Of a DNA stretch of 64,000 bases, positions 46,606-55,743 are shown in pieces. Source of the stretch: Hyphomicrobiales bacterium (GTDB lineage Bacteria > Pseudomonadota > Alphaproteobacteria > Rhizobiales > Rhizobiaceae). Numbering within the stretch: the first letter of the stretch is position 1; each line of letters opens with the position of its first letter. The position numbers were made by a program, and so were the translations under genes. The stretch covers positions 248,001 through 312,000 of the forward strand of contig UCKU01000009.1 in assembly GCA_900473185.1 (NCBI GenBank). The letters are read 5' to 3'. A model generated the notes under the pieces. The model was not told where the DNA came from. It searched no databases and saw nothing but the letters and a program-made list of their open reading frames with translations.

Positions 46606-47580
46606 ATGGCAAGAATAATCGACATCAAGGCGGACAGGCAGACGGCGCTCGAAGCGGGCTGTGCGGCGCTTGCCGAAGGCTTTGCGATCGCCATTCCGAC
46701 CGAGACCGTCTATGGCCTAGCCGCCGATGCCACCAATCCAGCTGCGATCACCCGCATCTATGAGACCAAGGGGCGGCCACGCTTCAATCCGCTGATCTGC
46801 CACATGGCGGATCTTGCGATGGCAGAGACCTATGCCGAATTCGATCCGATCTCACGCGCCCTGGCAGAAGCCTTCTGGCCCGGCCCGCTGACGCTGGTAC
46901 TGCCACTGAAATCAGGCACTGCGATCCATGCGCTGGCGACCGCGGGCCTCGACAGCGTCGGCATCCGCATACCCAAGGGTTTTACCGGAGATCTGATCCG
47001 TGCCTTCGGACGACCGCTTGCAGCCCCGAGCGCCAATACGTCCGGCAAGGTGAGCGCCACAAGCGCTGGCCATGTGGAGGTTGATCTCGGGGCAAAGATA
47101 CCTCTCATCCTTGACGCTGGCGCCAGCGCTGTCGGCGTGGAATCGACGATCGTAAAGGTCGAGAACGGCGAACTGCGACTGCTGCGGCCCGGGGGACTGC
47201 CGGCCAAGGAGATCGAGCGGGTTGTCGGCAAGCGTTTGCTGCGTTCGAAGAAGGCAGCCGCGGCGATCGAAGCGCCGGGCATGCTCGCCTCGCATTACGC
47301 GCCGGGCGCGGCCGTCCGGCTCGAAGCCACGGCACTGGAACCCGGTGAAGCGTTGATTGCCTTCGGTCCGGACGGGGTGGCAGGCGCCGAGCAAGCGGCG
47401 ATGGTGCTGAACCTCAGCCCGCGCGGCGACCTCTCGGAAGCGGCTGCCAATCTATTCGATTACATGAAGAAGGCTGACGCCAGCGGCGCGGCCGTGATCG
47501 CCTTTTCGCCGATCCCCGACGAAGGACTTGGAGAGGCAATCAACGACCGGCTGCGGCGAGCGGCAGCACCGCGCGAGTGA
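46606..47580 (+). CDS. L-threonylcarbamoyladenylate synthase, Sua5 type
   Basis: 324 residues. It makes threonylcarbamoyl-AMP, the first intermediate for the t6A37 modification of tRNAs. The YrdC domain (ALAEGFAIAIPTETVYGLAADATNPAAITRIYETKGRPRFNPLICH, ... FGRPLAAPSANTSGKVSATSAGHV, ... GVESTIVKV) fills the first 200 residues and the Sua5 C-terminal domain (PGMLASHYAPGAAVRLE) follows. The ATG at 46606 (MARIIDIKAD) has AGGA close upstream. It is 18 bases before the dehydrogenase gene. Confidence 0.94.
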   Translation: MARIIDIKADRQTALEAGCAALAEGFAIAIPTETVYGLAADATNPAAITRIYETKGRPRFNPLICHMADLAMAETYAEFDPISRALAEAFWPGPLTLVLPLKSGTAIHALATAGLDSVGIRIPKGFTGDLIRAFGRPLAAPSANTSGKVSATSAGHVEVDLGAKIPLILDAGASAVGVESTIVKVENGELRLLRPGGLPAKEIERVVGKRLLRSKKAAAAIEAPGMLASHYAPGAAVRLEATALEPGEALIAFGPDGVAGAEQAAMVLNLSPRGDLSEAAANLFDYMKKADASGAAVIAFSPIPDEGLGEAINDRLRRAAAPRE

Positions 47581-47598
47581 GGAAGAGGACCGGGCTCC

Positions 47599-49029
47599 AT
47601 GAGCAGCACAAGCATTTCTGCAGAGATCATCGAACGTTTCACCGCTATCGTCGGCGAGAAATATGCGCTGCGCAGCGAAGCTGATCTCGCGCCGCACCTC
47701 ATCGAAAACCGCGGCCTCTATCACGGCTCCTCCCCTCTCCTGCTGAAACCCGGTACGGTCGAGGAAGTCTCCGCGATGATGAAGCTTGCCACCGAAACCG
47801 GTACGGCCATCGTGCCGCAGACCGGCAATACCGGCCTCGTCGGCGGGCAGACGCCGCGCGAGGGCAAGGCGGACATCATCCTTTCGCTCGAACGCATGAA
47901 CAAGATCCGCGATGTCGATCCGGTCGCAAACGTTCTGGTCGCCGACGGCGGCGCGATCCTCGCCGACGTGCAGAAGGCGGCCGAGGCGCATGGCCGCCTG
48001 TTTCCGCTGTCGCTAGGCTCCGAGGGCTCCTGCCGCATCGGCGGCAACCTGTCCACCAATGCCGGCGGTACGGCAGTTCTCGCCTATGGCAACATGCGCC
48101 AGCTCTGCCTCGGCCTGGAAGTCGTCCTGCCGACAGGCGAGATCTGGGACGGGCTTCGCCGCCTCAAGAAAGACAATACAGGTTATGACCTGCGCGATCT
48201 CTTCATCGGCGCGGAAGGCACGCTCGGCATCATCACCGGTGCGGTACTGAAGCTCTTCCCGCAGCCGCTCGGCCATCAGGTGGCCTTTGCAGGGCTTTCT
48301 TCGGTCGAGGATGCGCTCGCCTTCTTCAATCTCGCTTCCAGCCTCTGCGGCGCCTCACTCACCGGCTTCGAGCTGATGCCGCGCTTCGGCGTCGAGATTA
48401 CCGCGCGCAATATCGATGGCGTGCGCGATCCGCTGGAAACACCGCATGACTGGTATGTGCTGGTCGATATCTCCACCTCCGATTCCGCCGAAACAGCCGA
48501 GCGGATGATGAATGCAGTGCTGGAACAGGGTTTCGAGGCGGGACTGGTCGAGGATGCGGCGATCGCCTCTTCAGTCGCGCAGCAGAAGGCGCTCTGGCAC
48601 ATGCGCGAGAGCATGTCGGACGCCCAGAAGCCGGAGGGCGGCTCGATCAAGCATGACGTTTCCGTGCCGGTTTCAAAGATACCGCACTTCATGAACGAGG
48701 CTGCAGAGGCGGTCATGGCGGCAATGCCCGGCGCGCGCATCTGTGCCTTCGGCCATATGGGCGACGGCAATATCCACTACAATATCTCGCAGCCTGTTGG
48801 AGCCGACAAGGATACTTTCATCGCTCGCTGGCACGAGATGAACCATATCGTGCACGGGCTGGTGCTTGCCCACGGCGGTTCGATTTCCGCCGAGCATGGT
48901 ATCGGTCAGCTGAAGCGTGACGAACTGGCGTCGATCCGGCCGGCAATCGAGATGGAACTGATGCGCCGCATCAAGCGCGCCTTTGATCCGGCCGGCATCA
49001 TGAACCCTGACAAAGTGGTGAGCCTCTAG
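47599..49029 (+). CDS. FAD-linked D-2-hydroxyacid dehydrogenase (GlcD/D2HGDH type)
   Basis: 476 residues. A PCMH-type FAD domain (VPQTGNTGLVGGQTPREGKADIILSLERMN, SLGSEGSCRIGGNLSTNAGGTAVLAYGNMR) is followed by an FAD-oxidase C-terminal domain with HMGDGNIHYN and SAEHGIGQLKRDEL, which carry metal-binding histidines. Such enzymes oxidise D-lactate, glycolate or D-2-hydroxyglutarate; the single-subunit form with this C-terminus is closest to D-2-hydroxyglutarate dehydrogenase. It lies 18 bases after sua5 and probably shares its transcript. Confidence 0.9.
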   Translation: MSSTSISAEIIERFTAIVGEKYALRSEADLAPHLIENRGLYHGSSPLLLKPGTVEEVSAMMKLATETGTAIVPQTGNTGLVGGQTPREGKADIILSLERMNKIRDVDPVANVLVADGGAILADVQKAAEAHGRLFPLSLGSEGSCRIGGNLSTNAGGTAVLAYGNMRQLCLGLEVVLPTGEIWDGLRRLKKDNTGYDLRDLFIGAEGTLGIITGAVLKLFPQPLGHQVAFAGLSSVEDALAFFNLASSLCGASLTGFELMPRFGVEITARNIDGVRDPLETPHDWYVLVDISTSDSAETAERMMNAVLEQGFEAGLVEDAAIASSVAQQKALWHMRESMSDAQKPEGGSIKHDVSVPVSKIPHFMNEAAEAVMAAMPGARICAFGHMGDGNIHYNISQPVGADKDTFIARWHEMNHIVHGLVLAHGGSISAEHGIGQLKRDELASIRPAIEMELMRRIKRAFDPAGIMNPDKVVSL

Positions 49030-49071
49030 AACCCTTCCTGGACTCTGGGAGGCTCACGCCAACGATGACGC

Positions 49072-52000
49072 CTAGCCGGTACCGCCGGTCAAAAGCTGGA
49101 GCGCCGGCGACTGCTGCGTGTTGTTCTTTATGTCGTACATGGCCGCGAAGCGCTTGACGAGCTTGTCGACCTTCTTGGGATCCTGCAGGTCCTCTAGCTT
49201 CACGAAACGGCCGAGCAGATCGACCTGCTTGGCGACGTCCATCGACGAAATCTGCGCCGGCAGGCTATAGGTCGTCTGGACAACCTGATAGAGCGCCTTG
49301 TCACCGAGGATCGAGTAAAGCGAGGTGACGTCGCCGGCCTTGCGCTTGAAATAGAGCGCCAGGCGAACGCCGTCATTCTTTTCGCCCTCCTGGGTTTCCA
49401 GGGTCATCTGTACATATTGCTGCTGCGTATTCGCCTCGGCCTGCTTGTCCTGGACTGTACCCATCTTGGCACGGGTCAGGTTGCCGTCCTTGTCGAAATT
49501 GAAGGATGCGACGATCTCCTTGAAGCGCGCGTCGGCCGTGGTGTTGAGATAGCTCTTCTTGTCATCAGGATCGGAGGTGAAGATCTTCTTCAGCGTATCC
49601 TTGTCGTATTTCTTCGGATCGAGGCCATTTGCTTTCAGCACGAGATCCGTCAGACGCTTGTCACCCAGAAAATCGTCGAGCGATGTTACGGTGGGAATGG
49701 TCTTGCCGAAATAATCCACTTCCTTGGTCGCGTCCTTTGAAGCGCGGTCCTTTGCGGGACCGTCCTTCATGAGCATGGTCACGTGCGACTTATAATCGGT
49801 CGCATATTTCGCCATCGTGGCAGCAGAGAGAGCCGCCATGGGTTCGGCAGCTTTGCCATCGGCACCAAAATTGAAAGCACGGACCATCTTGGTGATGCGG
49901 TCGTCCTTGAACGACGCGACATATCCCTTCGGATCATAGGGGTCGCTGACGAGCAGCTTGCGCATGGTGGAGCGCGAGACGTCATTCGTCGTCAGTCCGT
50001 AAGCCTGCAGCGCCATCTGATAAAGATCGGGATAGGAATCGTTACCGAGGAGCGTGTCGGCGGTCTTGTTGGTCTTCATGAAATCATTGACATTCTTCAC
50101 GCCATTGGCGTCATCCATTCGCGACTTGTAGTTCGCGACGATGCGGTCGATGAGATCGTTGCCCTGATTGTTGGCGCGAGCGCCGTAATTGTCTGACGTG
50201 TTCGTCGTCTGCTCGCCGGTCTGGGGGGATGTCGAGGTCGGCAGCGAGCCGTCCGCAGCGAAATTGAAAGCGGCGTTGAGATCGGCCTGGCCGACGGATG
50301 CGGCATGGGCAGGGTCGGTGAGAATACTCTTCAGCTCGGCGTTGCTCGTGTCGTAGGCCAGGCCATACGCCATTTTCAGATAGTCAGTCAGGGATGAATC
50401 GGCGAGCAGCTGATCGACATCGTTGACGTCGCCCATCCGGTCCAGGATGCCTTGCTCCCGTATGTTGGCAGCCGAGTTCAAGGAGGCCATCTGTGTGGTC
50501 GTCTGCGCCGGAAGACCGGGGACAACGGTGCCGTCCGCCTGGAAATTGAACGCAGCCTTCACCTTGGCATAGGGGCCGGTACCGCTCTGATCGGTGAGGA
50601 TGCTGCGCAGATCTGTATCCGAAACGCTCGTCGGAATACTGAAGGCGTAACGGATGTAATTGTTGAGCTTCTGATCGCCCAGCAACTGATCGACGCTGGA
50701 GATCGAAGGCATCGTTCTGCCGTAATAGGCGGCTGCGTCGTCTGCCTTCTTGTTCAATGCCGCAACCTGGTCGGCGCTCTGCGAGAGGGTGTTTTGAGCG
50801 ACCGTGCCGTCCTGACGGAAGTTGAAGAGCTGGTAGACGTCGCTATAGCCTTGGGCCGCCGCGACCGTCGGATCGGTCAGAATGCTGCGAAGCGTGGCAT
50901 CGCTGATGGTATCGCTGATCTGCAGGTTGGTGCGCAGGAAGCTGACCAGCTTGCTGTCGGCGAGGAAAACGTCGACAGCCGCGGTCGAGCCGTTGTTCGA
51001 GAGATCCGCGAGCTTGGCCTGATAGTAGGACGCATTGTTTGCAGCAAGCTGGTTGATGCCCCTAAGCTGCGCCGCGCTCTGGATCGTGCCGTTGACCGAA
51101 CCATCTGCGTTGAAATTGAAGGCGTCATGGATGTCCTGGTGGCCCGCCGTCGCGGCGTAGGCGGAATCCGTAAGGATGTTTTTCAGCTCGGCATTGCTGA
51201 AATCCTGACCGAGGCCGTAGGCATCCTTGATATAAGAGGTCAGAGTCTTGTCGGAAAGCAGTTCGTCGACATTGTTGATCGTGCTGGGACCGCTCGCGGG
51301 TACCATCTTGTTCGAGAAGTAACCGGAAACGTTCGACGCTGCGTTCACCATACCCGTCAACTGGTCATAGGACTGCGCGCGCTTCGTCGGAGAGATCGTA
51401 CCGTCGGACTTGAAATTGAAGGCCTTATAAGCATCTCCCAAATCGACCGAACGGGCATAGGCCGGATCTGTCAGGACGCTCTTCAGCTGCGTAAAGCCCG
51501 GATCCATGCCGAATGCGGACCGAACGTAATCCGCAAGCCGCTTGTCGTTGACCAATTGATCGACATTGGTGATCGTGCCGATCTTGGACAGATAGTAGCT
51601 CTTGTTGAGATCCGACATTGCCGGGCTGGTATAGTACACATCGCTCGCCGTACCGTCGCGGTCAACGATCTGCGGTGCAGTCTTGATGTTATACTGTTCG
51701 ATGACGTTGTTCTTCTGTGTCGCGGTCTGGGCGACGCCGCCAACTGCGGGAGCGCGGAACGCGTATAGCTCTGCGACCGCATCGGTCTGGCCGGAATTCT
51801 GCGCCGAACCATTGACCGAACCATCGGCGTTGAAGTTGAAGTAAGAACGAAGTTCTTTGTATTTGTCGCCGACATAGTTGAGCCACGGATTAGGGTTGTT
51901 GAGCGGCGCGTCGCCGCCAAGTGTAGCCGGATCGCTTGTCAGCACCATCTTGATGAAAGCGTTATCGGCCGTTGCCGGATCAATGCCGACAGACTGCAGC

Positions 52001-52776
52001 GCCACCGTGCGCAGGCGCGGATCGGCTAGAAGGTCGTCGACCGACTGCACCGAACCGATATTGTTGCGGAAATACTGGGTGTCGCCGTTATCAGGCTTGA
52101 AGTTGAATTGCTGCGCGAGCGCATAGAGCTTGTCACCGACATATGTCTTGGTCGGATCGTAAGCCGGATCGCTCGGATCAGGCGCATTACCGCCAAGCTT
52201 GCTGATGTCAGTGGTCAGGACATTCGCGACGTAGTCCTTCGACATGTAGGTCGGGTCGATGCCGACGCTCTTCAACGCGTAGTTCAGCAGACGGGAATTG
52301 CCGACGAAGTCCTGAACGGTCTTCACGTTATCCATCTGCGCGCTGTAATATTTTGTTTCGGTGGCAGCCTGCTGTGCCGCGTCGGCAAAGGACTGCTTGT
52401 AGAGGCCGATCAGATCGTCTTCCTGCGCGTCCGTTTGAATATCCTTGGGCGGCGCATTGAAGTTGAAGGCGGCGGCGAATTCCTTGTAACGCGTGTCGGA
52501 AAGCTTGTTGGCGAAACTGTTGGCATTCGTGAGATCGCTCTCCAGAACCTTCTTCATGAAGGCCTTGGCATAGATCATGTCGTCGAGACCGTAAGCTTTC
52601 ATAGCATAGCTATAGAGCTTGTAGTCGCCAAGGAAGTCGTCGACGTTCTTCACCTTGTTGATGTTGTCGGCGTAATATTGGGCGTCTTTCTTGACCTGCG
52701 CCTGATTGGCGACGCGGTCCAGGCTCTTGGTCATGTCGCGAGACAGGATCGTATACGCGAGAGATGCCGTAATCAT
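49072..52776 (-). CDS. Giant DUF1217-repeat protein, 1234 residues
   Basis: Built almost entirely of tandem units. Each unit reads roughly: helix with YY, then VxxVDxLLxDxxLxxYxxxAYGL, then LKxILTDPAYA, then a closing block with AFNFxADGxV. FNF occurs ten times (about residues 104, 224, 313, 453, 553, 651, 743, 838, 968, 1092) and a final unit ends with TSLYSILGDKALYQVVQTTYSLP and AAMYDI without FNF. Spacing is about 90-140 residues. This is the DUF1217 pattern, a family otherwise found in flagellar gene clusters of rhizobia as shorter proteins. No signal peptide is apparent. No flagellar genes are in the window. ATG 52776 (MITASLAYTILSRDMTKSLDRV) has AGGGT upstream. Confidence 0.85.
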   Translation of the reverse strand: MITASLAYTILSRDMTKSLDRVANQAQVKKDAQYYADNINKVKNVDDFLGDYKLYSYAMKAYGLDDMIYAKAFMKKVLESDLTNANSFANKLSDTRYKEFAAAFNFNAPPKDIQTDAQEDDLIGLYKQSFADAAQQAATETKYYSAQMDNVKTVQDFVGNSRLLNYALKSVGIDPTYMSKDYVANVLTTDISKLGGNAPDPSDPAYDPTKTYVGDKLYALAQQFNFKPDNGDTQYFRNNIGSVQSVDDLLADPRLRTVALQSVGIDPATADNAFIKMVLTSDPATLGGDAPLNNPNPWLNYVGDKYKELRSYFNFNADGSVNGSAQNSGQTDAVAELYAFRAPAVGGVAQTATQKNNVIEQYNIKTAPQIVDRDGTASDVYYTSPAMSDLNKSYYLSKIGTITNVDQLVNDKRLADYVRSAFGMDPGFTQLKSVLTDPAYARSVDLGDAYKAFNFKSDGTISPTKRAQSYDQLTGMVNAASNVSGYFSNKMVPASGPSTINNVDELLSDKTLTSYIKDAYGLGQDFSNAELKNILTDSAYAATAGHQDIHDAFNFNADGSVNGTIQSAAQLRGINQLAANNASYYQAKLADLSNNGSTAAVDVFLADSKLVSFLRTNLQISDTISDATLRSILTDPTVAAAQGYSDVYQLFNFRQDGTVAQNTLSQSADQVAALNKKADDAAAYYGRTMPSISSVDQLLGDQKLNNYIRYAFSIPTSVSDTDLRSILTDQSGTGPYAKVKAAFNFQADGTVVPGLPAQTTTQMASLNSAANIREQGILDRMGDVNDVDQLLADSSLTDYLKMAYGLAYDTSNAELKSILTDPAHAASVGQADLNAAFNFAADGSLPTSTSPQTGEQTTNTSDNYGARANNQGNDLIDRIVANYKSRMDDANGVKNVNDFMKTNKTADTLLGNDSYPDLYQMALQAYGLTTNDVSRSTMRKLLVSDPYDPKGYVASFKDDRITKMVRAFNFGADGKAAEPMAALSAATMAKYATDYKSHVTMLMKDGPAKDRASKDATKEVDYFGKTIPTVTSLDDFLGDKRLTDLVLKANGLDPKKYDKDTLKKIFTSDPDDKKSYLNTTADARFKEIVASFNFDKDGNLTRAKMGTVQDKQAEANTQQQYVQMTLETQEGEKNDGVRLALYFKRKAGDVTSLYSILGDKALYQVVQTTYSLPAQISSMDVAKQVDLLGRFVKLEDLQDPKKVDKLVKRFAAMYDIKNNTQQSPALQLLTGGTG

Positions 52777-53076
52777 TAAGCGCACCCTTTTCGGCAATGT
52801 CTTTAAAAATGACGGACTATTGTTGCCCGTATTTTGCCATGCAGAGCTTACCTGAGACTTACCTGAGGCTGTCTCGCTTTAAGGCACCAGCGCGTTCACC
52901 ATCCGGAAACCCTGCCATATTCAGTTTTGCTAACCATTCCCGGAGGCAGGATTTCTTTAACCGCAATTTTTAAGCTGTACGGAACGGGGGCCGCCTATTG
53001 TCGGGCCATAGAGGACGAAAAGTCCCAAGGAGAAGACCGGAAACCGGCTCTCAGGTAAGACAAGGGTAGAAATGAA
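52777..53076. other. Gene-free interval between the DUF1217-repeat gene and DUF6101 gene
   Basis: 300 bases between divergent genes, with both promoters. It holds direct repeat GAGACTTACCTGAGG-type bases (CTTACCTGAGACTTACCTGAGGC near 52850-52872, an 11-base motif twice). No coding potential stands out. Confidence 0.45.
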
Positions 53077-53643
53077 ATGAAGAATACCGTTCTGAAGCCC
53101 GTCTGGGCTGGCACGACATTGCGTCTTGATCCGTCTCGCTTTCCGCAACAGGTAAGCTATGCCATCCATGACCATGCCAGTGACGTCAGCATAACGATCG
53201 ACGAACGCGGCGCGGTCCTGCGCAAAATTCTCCCCTCCAGCGGCCTGCCGCTCTCCATCGCCTTGCCGCGGCGCGTCTTCAAAGGCGTTGCAGCCCGCGC
53301 CATCGACCATGGCAATGGTGAAGTCACCGTGACGCTCGAGCTGCATCACGAAGATCCGGAACTCTGCATTCCGCTGCTCGTCGCCCATGATCTCGGCGAT
53401 ATCGCCGCCGACTGGCGCAGCTGGTCGGAAGCCTTCTGCATTCCCATGCTGATGGTGGAAGCCGATGGTGTCGCCCGCCCCCTCGAAGAACATCTCGGCG
53501 GACTGCGCACCAGCGAAATGAAACCGCGCCGTCGTCACTCCTATTTCGCAAACCGCCGCCCGCGCTTCCTCGTGCGCCGCACGACCGGCAAGCTCGGCGT
53601 CATCATGAAGATTGAAGGCAAGGAAATCATCGCCCGCAGCTGA
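53077..53643 (+). CDS. DUF6101 family protein
   Basis: 188 residues. MKNTVLKPVWAGTTLRLDPSRFPQQVSYAIHDHASDVSITIDERGAVL is followed by a beta-rich domain and a basic C-terminus (KPRRRHSYFANRRPRFLVRRTTGKLGVIMKIEGKEIIARS). It matches a rhizobial family I know as DUF6101, of unknown function. No signal or membrane segment is visible. A ribosome site is weak (GGTAGAAATGAA). A good terminator follows 24 bases after the stop. Confidence 0.78.
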   Translation: MKNTVLKPVWAGTTLRLDPSRFPQQVSYAIHDHASDVSITIDERGAVLRKILPSSGLPLSIALPRRVFKGVAARAIDHGNGEVTVTLELHHEDPELCIPLLVAHDLGDIAADWRSWSEAFCIPMLMVEADGVARPLEEHLGGLRTSEMKPRRRHSYFANRRPRFLVRRTTGKLGVIMKIEGKEIIARS

Positions 53644-53666
53644 GCGATACGTTCTGAACCGATTTC

Positions 53667-53692
53667 AAACCCGGCCATCGCGCCGGGTTTTT
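53667..53692 (+). terminator. Rho-independent terminator of the DUF6101 gene
   Basis: AAACCCGGC and GCCGGGTTT form a perfect 9-bp stem around CATCGC, followed by TTC. It lies 24 bases after the stop codon. Confidence 0.85.
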
Positions 53693-53720
53693 CATTTCGG
53701 GGTTATTTTTCATTTCAGAT

Positions 53721-53824
53721 TAGAACAATTCCAGCAAAAGTGCGCAGCGGTTTTGCGTCCGGAATTGCGTGAAACCAAAGAGATAGAGCATTTCCGTGAC
53801 TCGGAGAAAAACGGAATGCTCTAG
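53721..53824 (+). repeat. RIME-like intergenic mosaic repeat, copy 2 (two palindromes)
   Basis: 104 bases nearly identical to 1774-1877 in the same orientation (AGAACAATTCCAGCAAAAGTGCGCAGCGG... to ACGGAATGCTCTAG). Its last four bases hold the stop codon of ubiA (reverse), so the element has reached and perhaps supplied the end of that gene. Confidence 0.75.
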
Positions 53825-54780
53825 GGAATGGCAAAAAGCAGCGAGACGAATAGGCCGAGAAAGATGATCAATCCGACTCGGGTGTTTGATTTGAAGAGCG
53901 CGAGGCACTGGGCGCCGTCGTTGATATCGAGCGTCCTGATCTGCCAGGCGAACATTCCGGCCGCGACCAACAGGCCGATGAAAGCCAGAAGACCGACACC
54001 GGCAAGCGCGAAGGACAGGAACATCAGCACCAGCGTCAGTCCGTAGAGGCCGACAAGCGCCAGACGCGTGCGCTCGCCGAACAGACGCGCGGTGGAGCGA
54101 ACACCGATCAGTTCGTCATCCTCCTTGTCCTGATGGGCATAGATCGTGTCGTAGCCGATCGTCCAGACCACAGAAGCAAGATAAAGCAGGAAGGCAGAGA
54201 AGGAGATGCTGCCGAAGATCCCTGCCCAACCCATGAGCGCGCCCCAGGAAAAGGCAAGACCGAGGAAGAATTGCGGCCAGTCGGTAAAGCGCTTGGCGAA
54301 GGGATAGAGGGCGACGACGCCGAGCGACAGCACACCGAGAAGCACGGCAAACCAATTGAACTGCAACAGCACGAACAGGCCGACCAGCGCCTGCAATGCG
54401 ATGAATATCTTTGCCTGCCGGCGCGTTACACGACCCGAGGGCAGCGGACGCGAGCGGGTGCGCGCCACCTGCATGTCGATCTCGTGGTCGACAAGGTCAT
54501 TATAGGTGCAGCCTGCGCCGCGCATGGCGACGGAGCCGATAAAATACAGGAACAGATGGTAGAGCAGCAGGGCACCGGAGAAGACGCGCGGCTCGATTGC
54601 CGCATTGGCGGCAAGCGTGGCCGACCAGAAGCACGGCCACATAAGGAGCTGCCAGCCGATCGGCCGGTCCCAGCGCGCCAGCTGCGCATAGGGCCACAGC
54701 CAGGGCGGCAGGATGCGATAAACCCAATTATCCGAGGGCGCATCGGCAACGCGCCCGTTGAGACCGTCAATCTGTTGCAT
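53821..54780 (-). CDS. ubiA: 4-hydroxybenzoate polyprenyltransferase
   Basis: 319 residues. UbiA attaches the polyprenyl tail to 4-hydroxybenzoate in ubiquinone synthesis. The two Asp-rich motifs are NDLVDHEIDMQVARTRSRPLPSG and DKEDDELIGVRSTARLFG, and about eight membrane helices can be traced (LLLYHLFLYFIGSVAM, ALVGLYGLTLVLMFLSFALAGVGLLAFIGLLVAAGMFAW). ATG 54780 (MQQIDGLNGRVADAPSDN) is preferred to earlier in-frame ATGs that give an arginine-rich leader. Its stop lies inside the mosaic repeat at 53721-53824. Confidence 0.93.
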   Translation of the reverse strand: MQQIDGLNGRVADAPSDNWVYRILPPWLWPYAQLARWDRPIGWQLLMWPCFWSATLAANAAIEPRVFSGALLLYHLFLYFIGSVAMRGAGCTYNDLVDHEIDMQVARTRSRPLPSGRVTRRQAKIFIALQALVGLFVLLQFNWFAVLLGVLSLGVVALYPFAKRFTDWPQFFLGLAFSWGALMGWAGIFGSISFSAFLLYLASVVWTIGYDTIYAHQDKEDDELIGVRSTARLFGERTRLALVGLYGLTLVLMFLSFALAGVGLLAFIGLLVAAGMFAWQIRTLDINDGAQCLALFKSNTRVGLIIFLGLFVSLLFAIP

Positions 54781-54930
54781 ACGGCCATCTAGCGATGGGC
54801 AGCGCCCATGGTCAAGACTCCATCGCGGCGAGATCCGCCATCTGCGGCTCGATGGAATCCGCTTCGTCCCGCAAGGCTCCTGCCCTGCGGAACTAAGGAA
54901 AGTCATCGGATCACCGGCCGACCGGCGTAT

Positions 54931-55707
54931 CTATCGCTGACGCGCAGCCAGGGCACGCTTCACGTCTTCCTCCGCTCCGTCCAGCAAAGAAACCAGGGCT
55001 TTACTCGCGCCGGCGGAATCGCGATTTGCCATGCTCTCCACGACCTGCTGATGCAGCGGCAGCGAATGGCTCTGCCCCTGCGGATTGTCGTCGGAAAGCC
55101 GGAAACTGATCACCAGCGCAGTTTCGATCAGTGCCGCCAGTGAACCGATCAATTCATTGCCGGACATGCGCAGGATGGCCTGGTGGAAAGCAAGATCCGG
55201 CACCGCAAAACGAGCACCATCATCGCCTGCCCGCTCCATCTCCGCCAGGAGACCCCGCAAATGCTGGATCTCCGCTGCGGTGGCGCGTTCGGCCGCCAGC
55301 GCACCGGCCGTCGGCTCGATCGCGCGGCGCAATTCGAAAAGCGAACGGGCGTCCTCGGCAGTGGTCCTGCCGCCGTACCGCCATAAAAGCACATCCGGAT
55401 CGAGAAAATTCCAGTCCTTACGCGGACGCACGCGGGTGCCGATCTTCGGGCGCGATTCTACCATGCCCTTGCCGGCCAGAACCTTGATCACTTCACGCAG
55501 CACGGTGCGGCTCACTCCATGCGCGGCACTCCAATCATCCGCATTCGGCAACGGATCAGCGGGCAAAAGATCACCTCGCACGATGCTCTTGCCGATCTCG
55601 TTGAGCACCCTCGTGTGAAGGCTGCTGCCGGCCATCCCCTCCATGCGCAAGGGCGCCGCGAGAGCGAGACGGGCTTTCGCATTCTTCGTATTCTTCATAC
55701 TATTCAT
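54931..55707 (-). CDS. GntR family regulator, FadR (FCD) subfamily
   Basis: About 258 residues. An N-terminal winged HTH (LHTRVLNEIGKSIVRGDLLPADPLPNADDWSAAHGVSRTVLREVIKVLAGKGMVESRPKIGTRVRPR) is followed by an all-helical FCD ligand domain (ARSLFELRRAIEPTAGALAAERA, DLAFHQAILRMSGN, HQQVVESMANRD) that often binds a metal and a sugar acid or organic acid. Starts at 55743, 55707 and 55698 are all possible; the family-like start is unclear. Upstream bases hold an ATACTATT repeat that may be its own operator. It may control the autotransporter and SDR genes to its right. Confidence 0.85.
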   Translation of the reverse strand: MNSMKNTKNAKARLALAAPLRMEGMAGSSLHTRVLNEIGKSIVRGDLLPADPLPNADDWSAAHGVSRTVLREVIKVLAGKGMVESRPKIGTRVRPRKDWNFLDPDVLLWRYGGRTTAEDARSLFELRRAIEPTAGALAAERATAAEIQHLRGLLAEMERAGDDGARFAVPDLAFHQAILRMSGNELIGSLAALIETALVISFRLSDDNPQGQSHSLPLHQQVVESMANRDSAGASKALVSLLDGAEEDVKRALAARQR

Positions 55708-55727
55708 ACTATTGTCACATCGCTCCC
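55687..55727. promoter_or_regulatory. Direct-repeat candidate operator at the start of the GntR gene
   Basis: CTTCATACTATTCATACTATTGTCAC holds the 9-base unit CATACTATT twice in tandem, over the possible translation starts of the regulator. Such a repeat near the start of a GntR gene could be its binding site; it also encodes NSMNSM in the longer reading. Pattern call only. Confidence 0.35.
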
Positions 55728-55743
55728 CTATTACCACTCTCAT

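Noticed and set aside
50452..51768. A 438-codon open frame opposite the DUF1217-repeat gene
   Set aside because: Its apparent repeats simply mirror the repeats of the real gene on the minus strand. It has no ribosome site.
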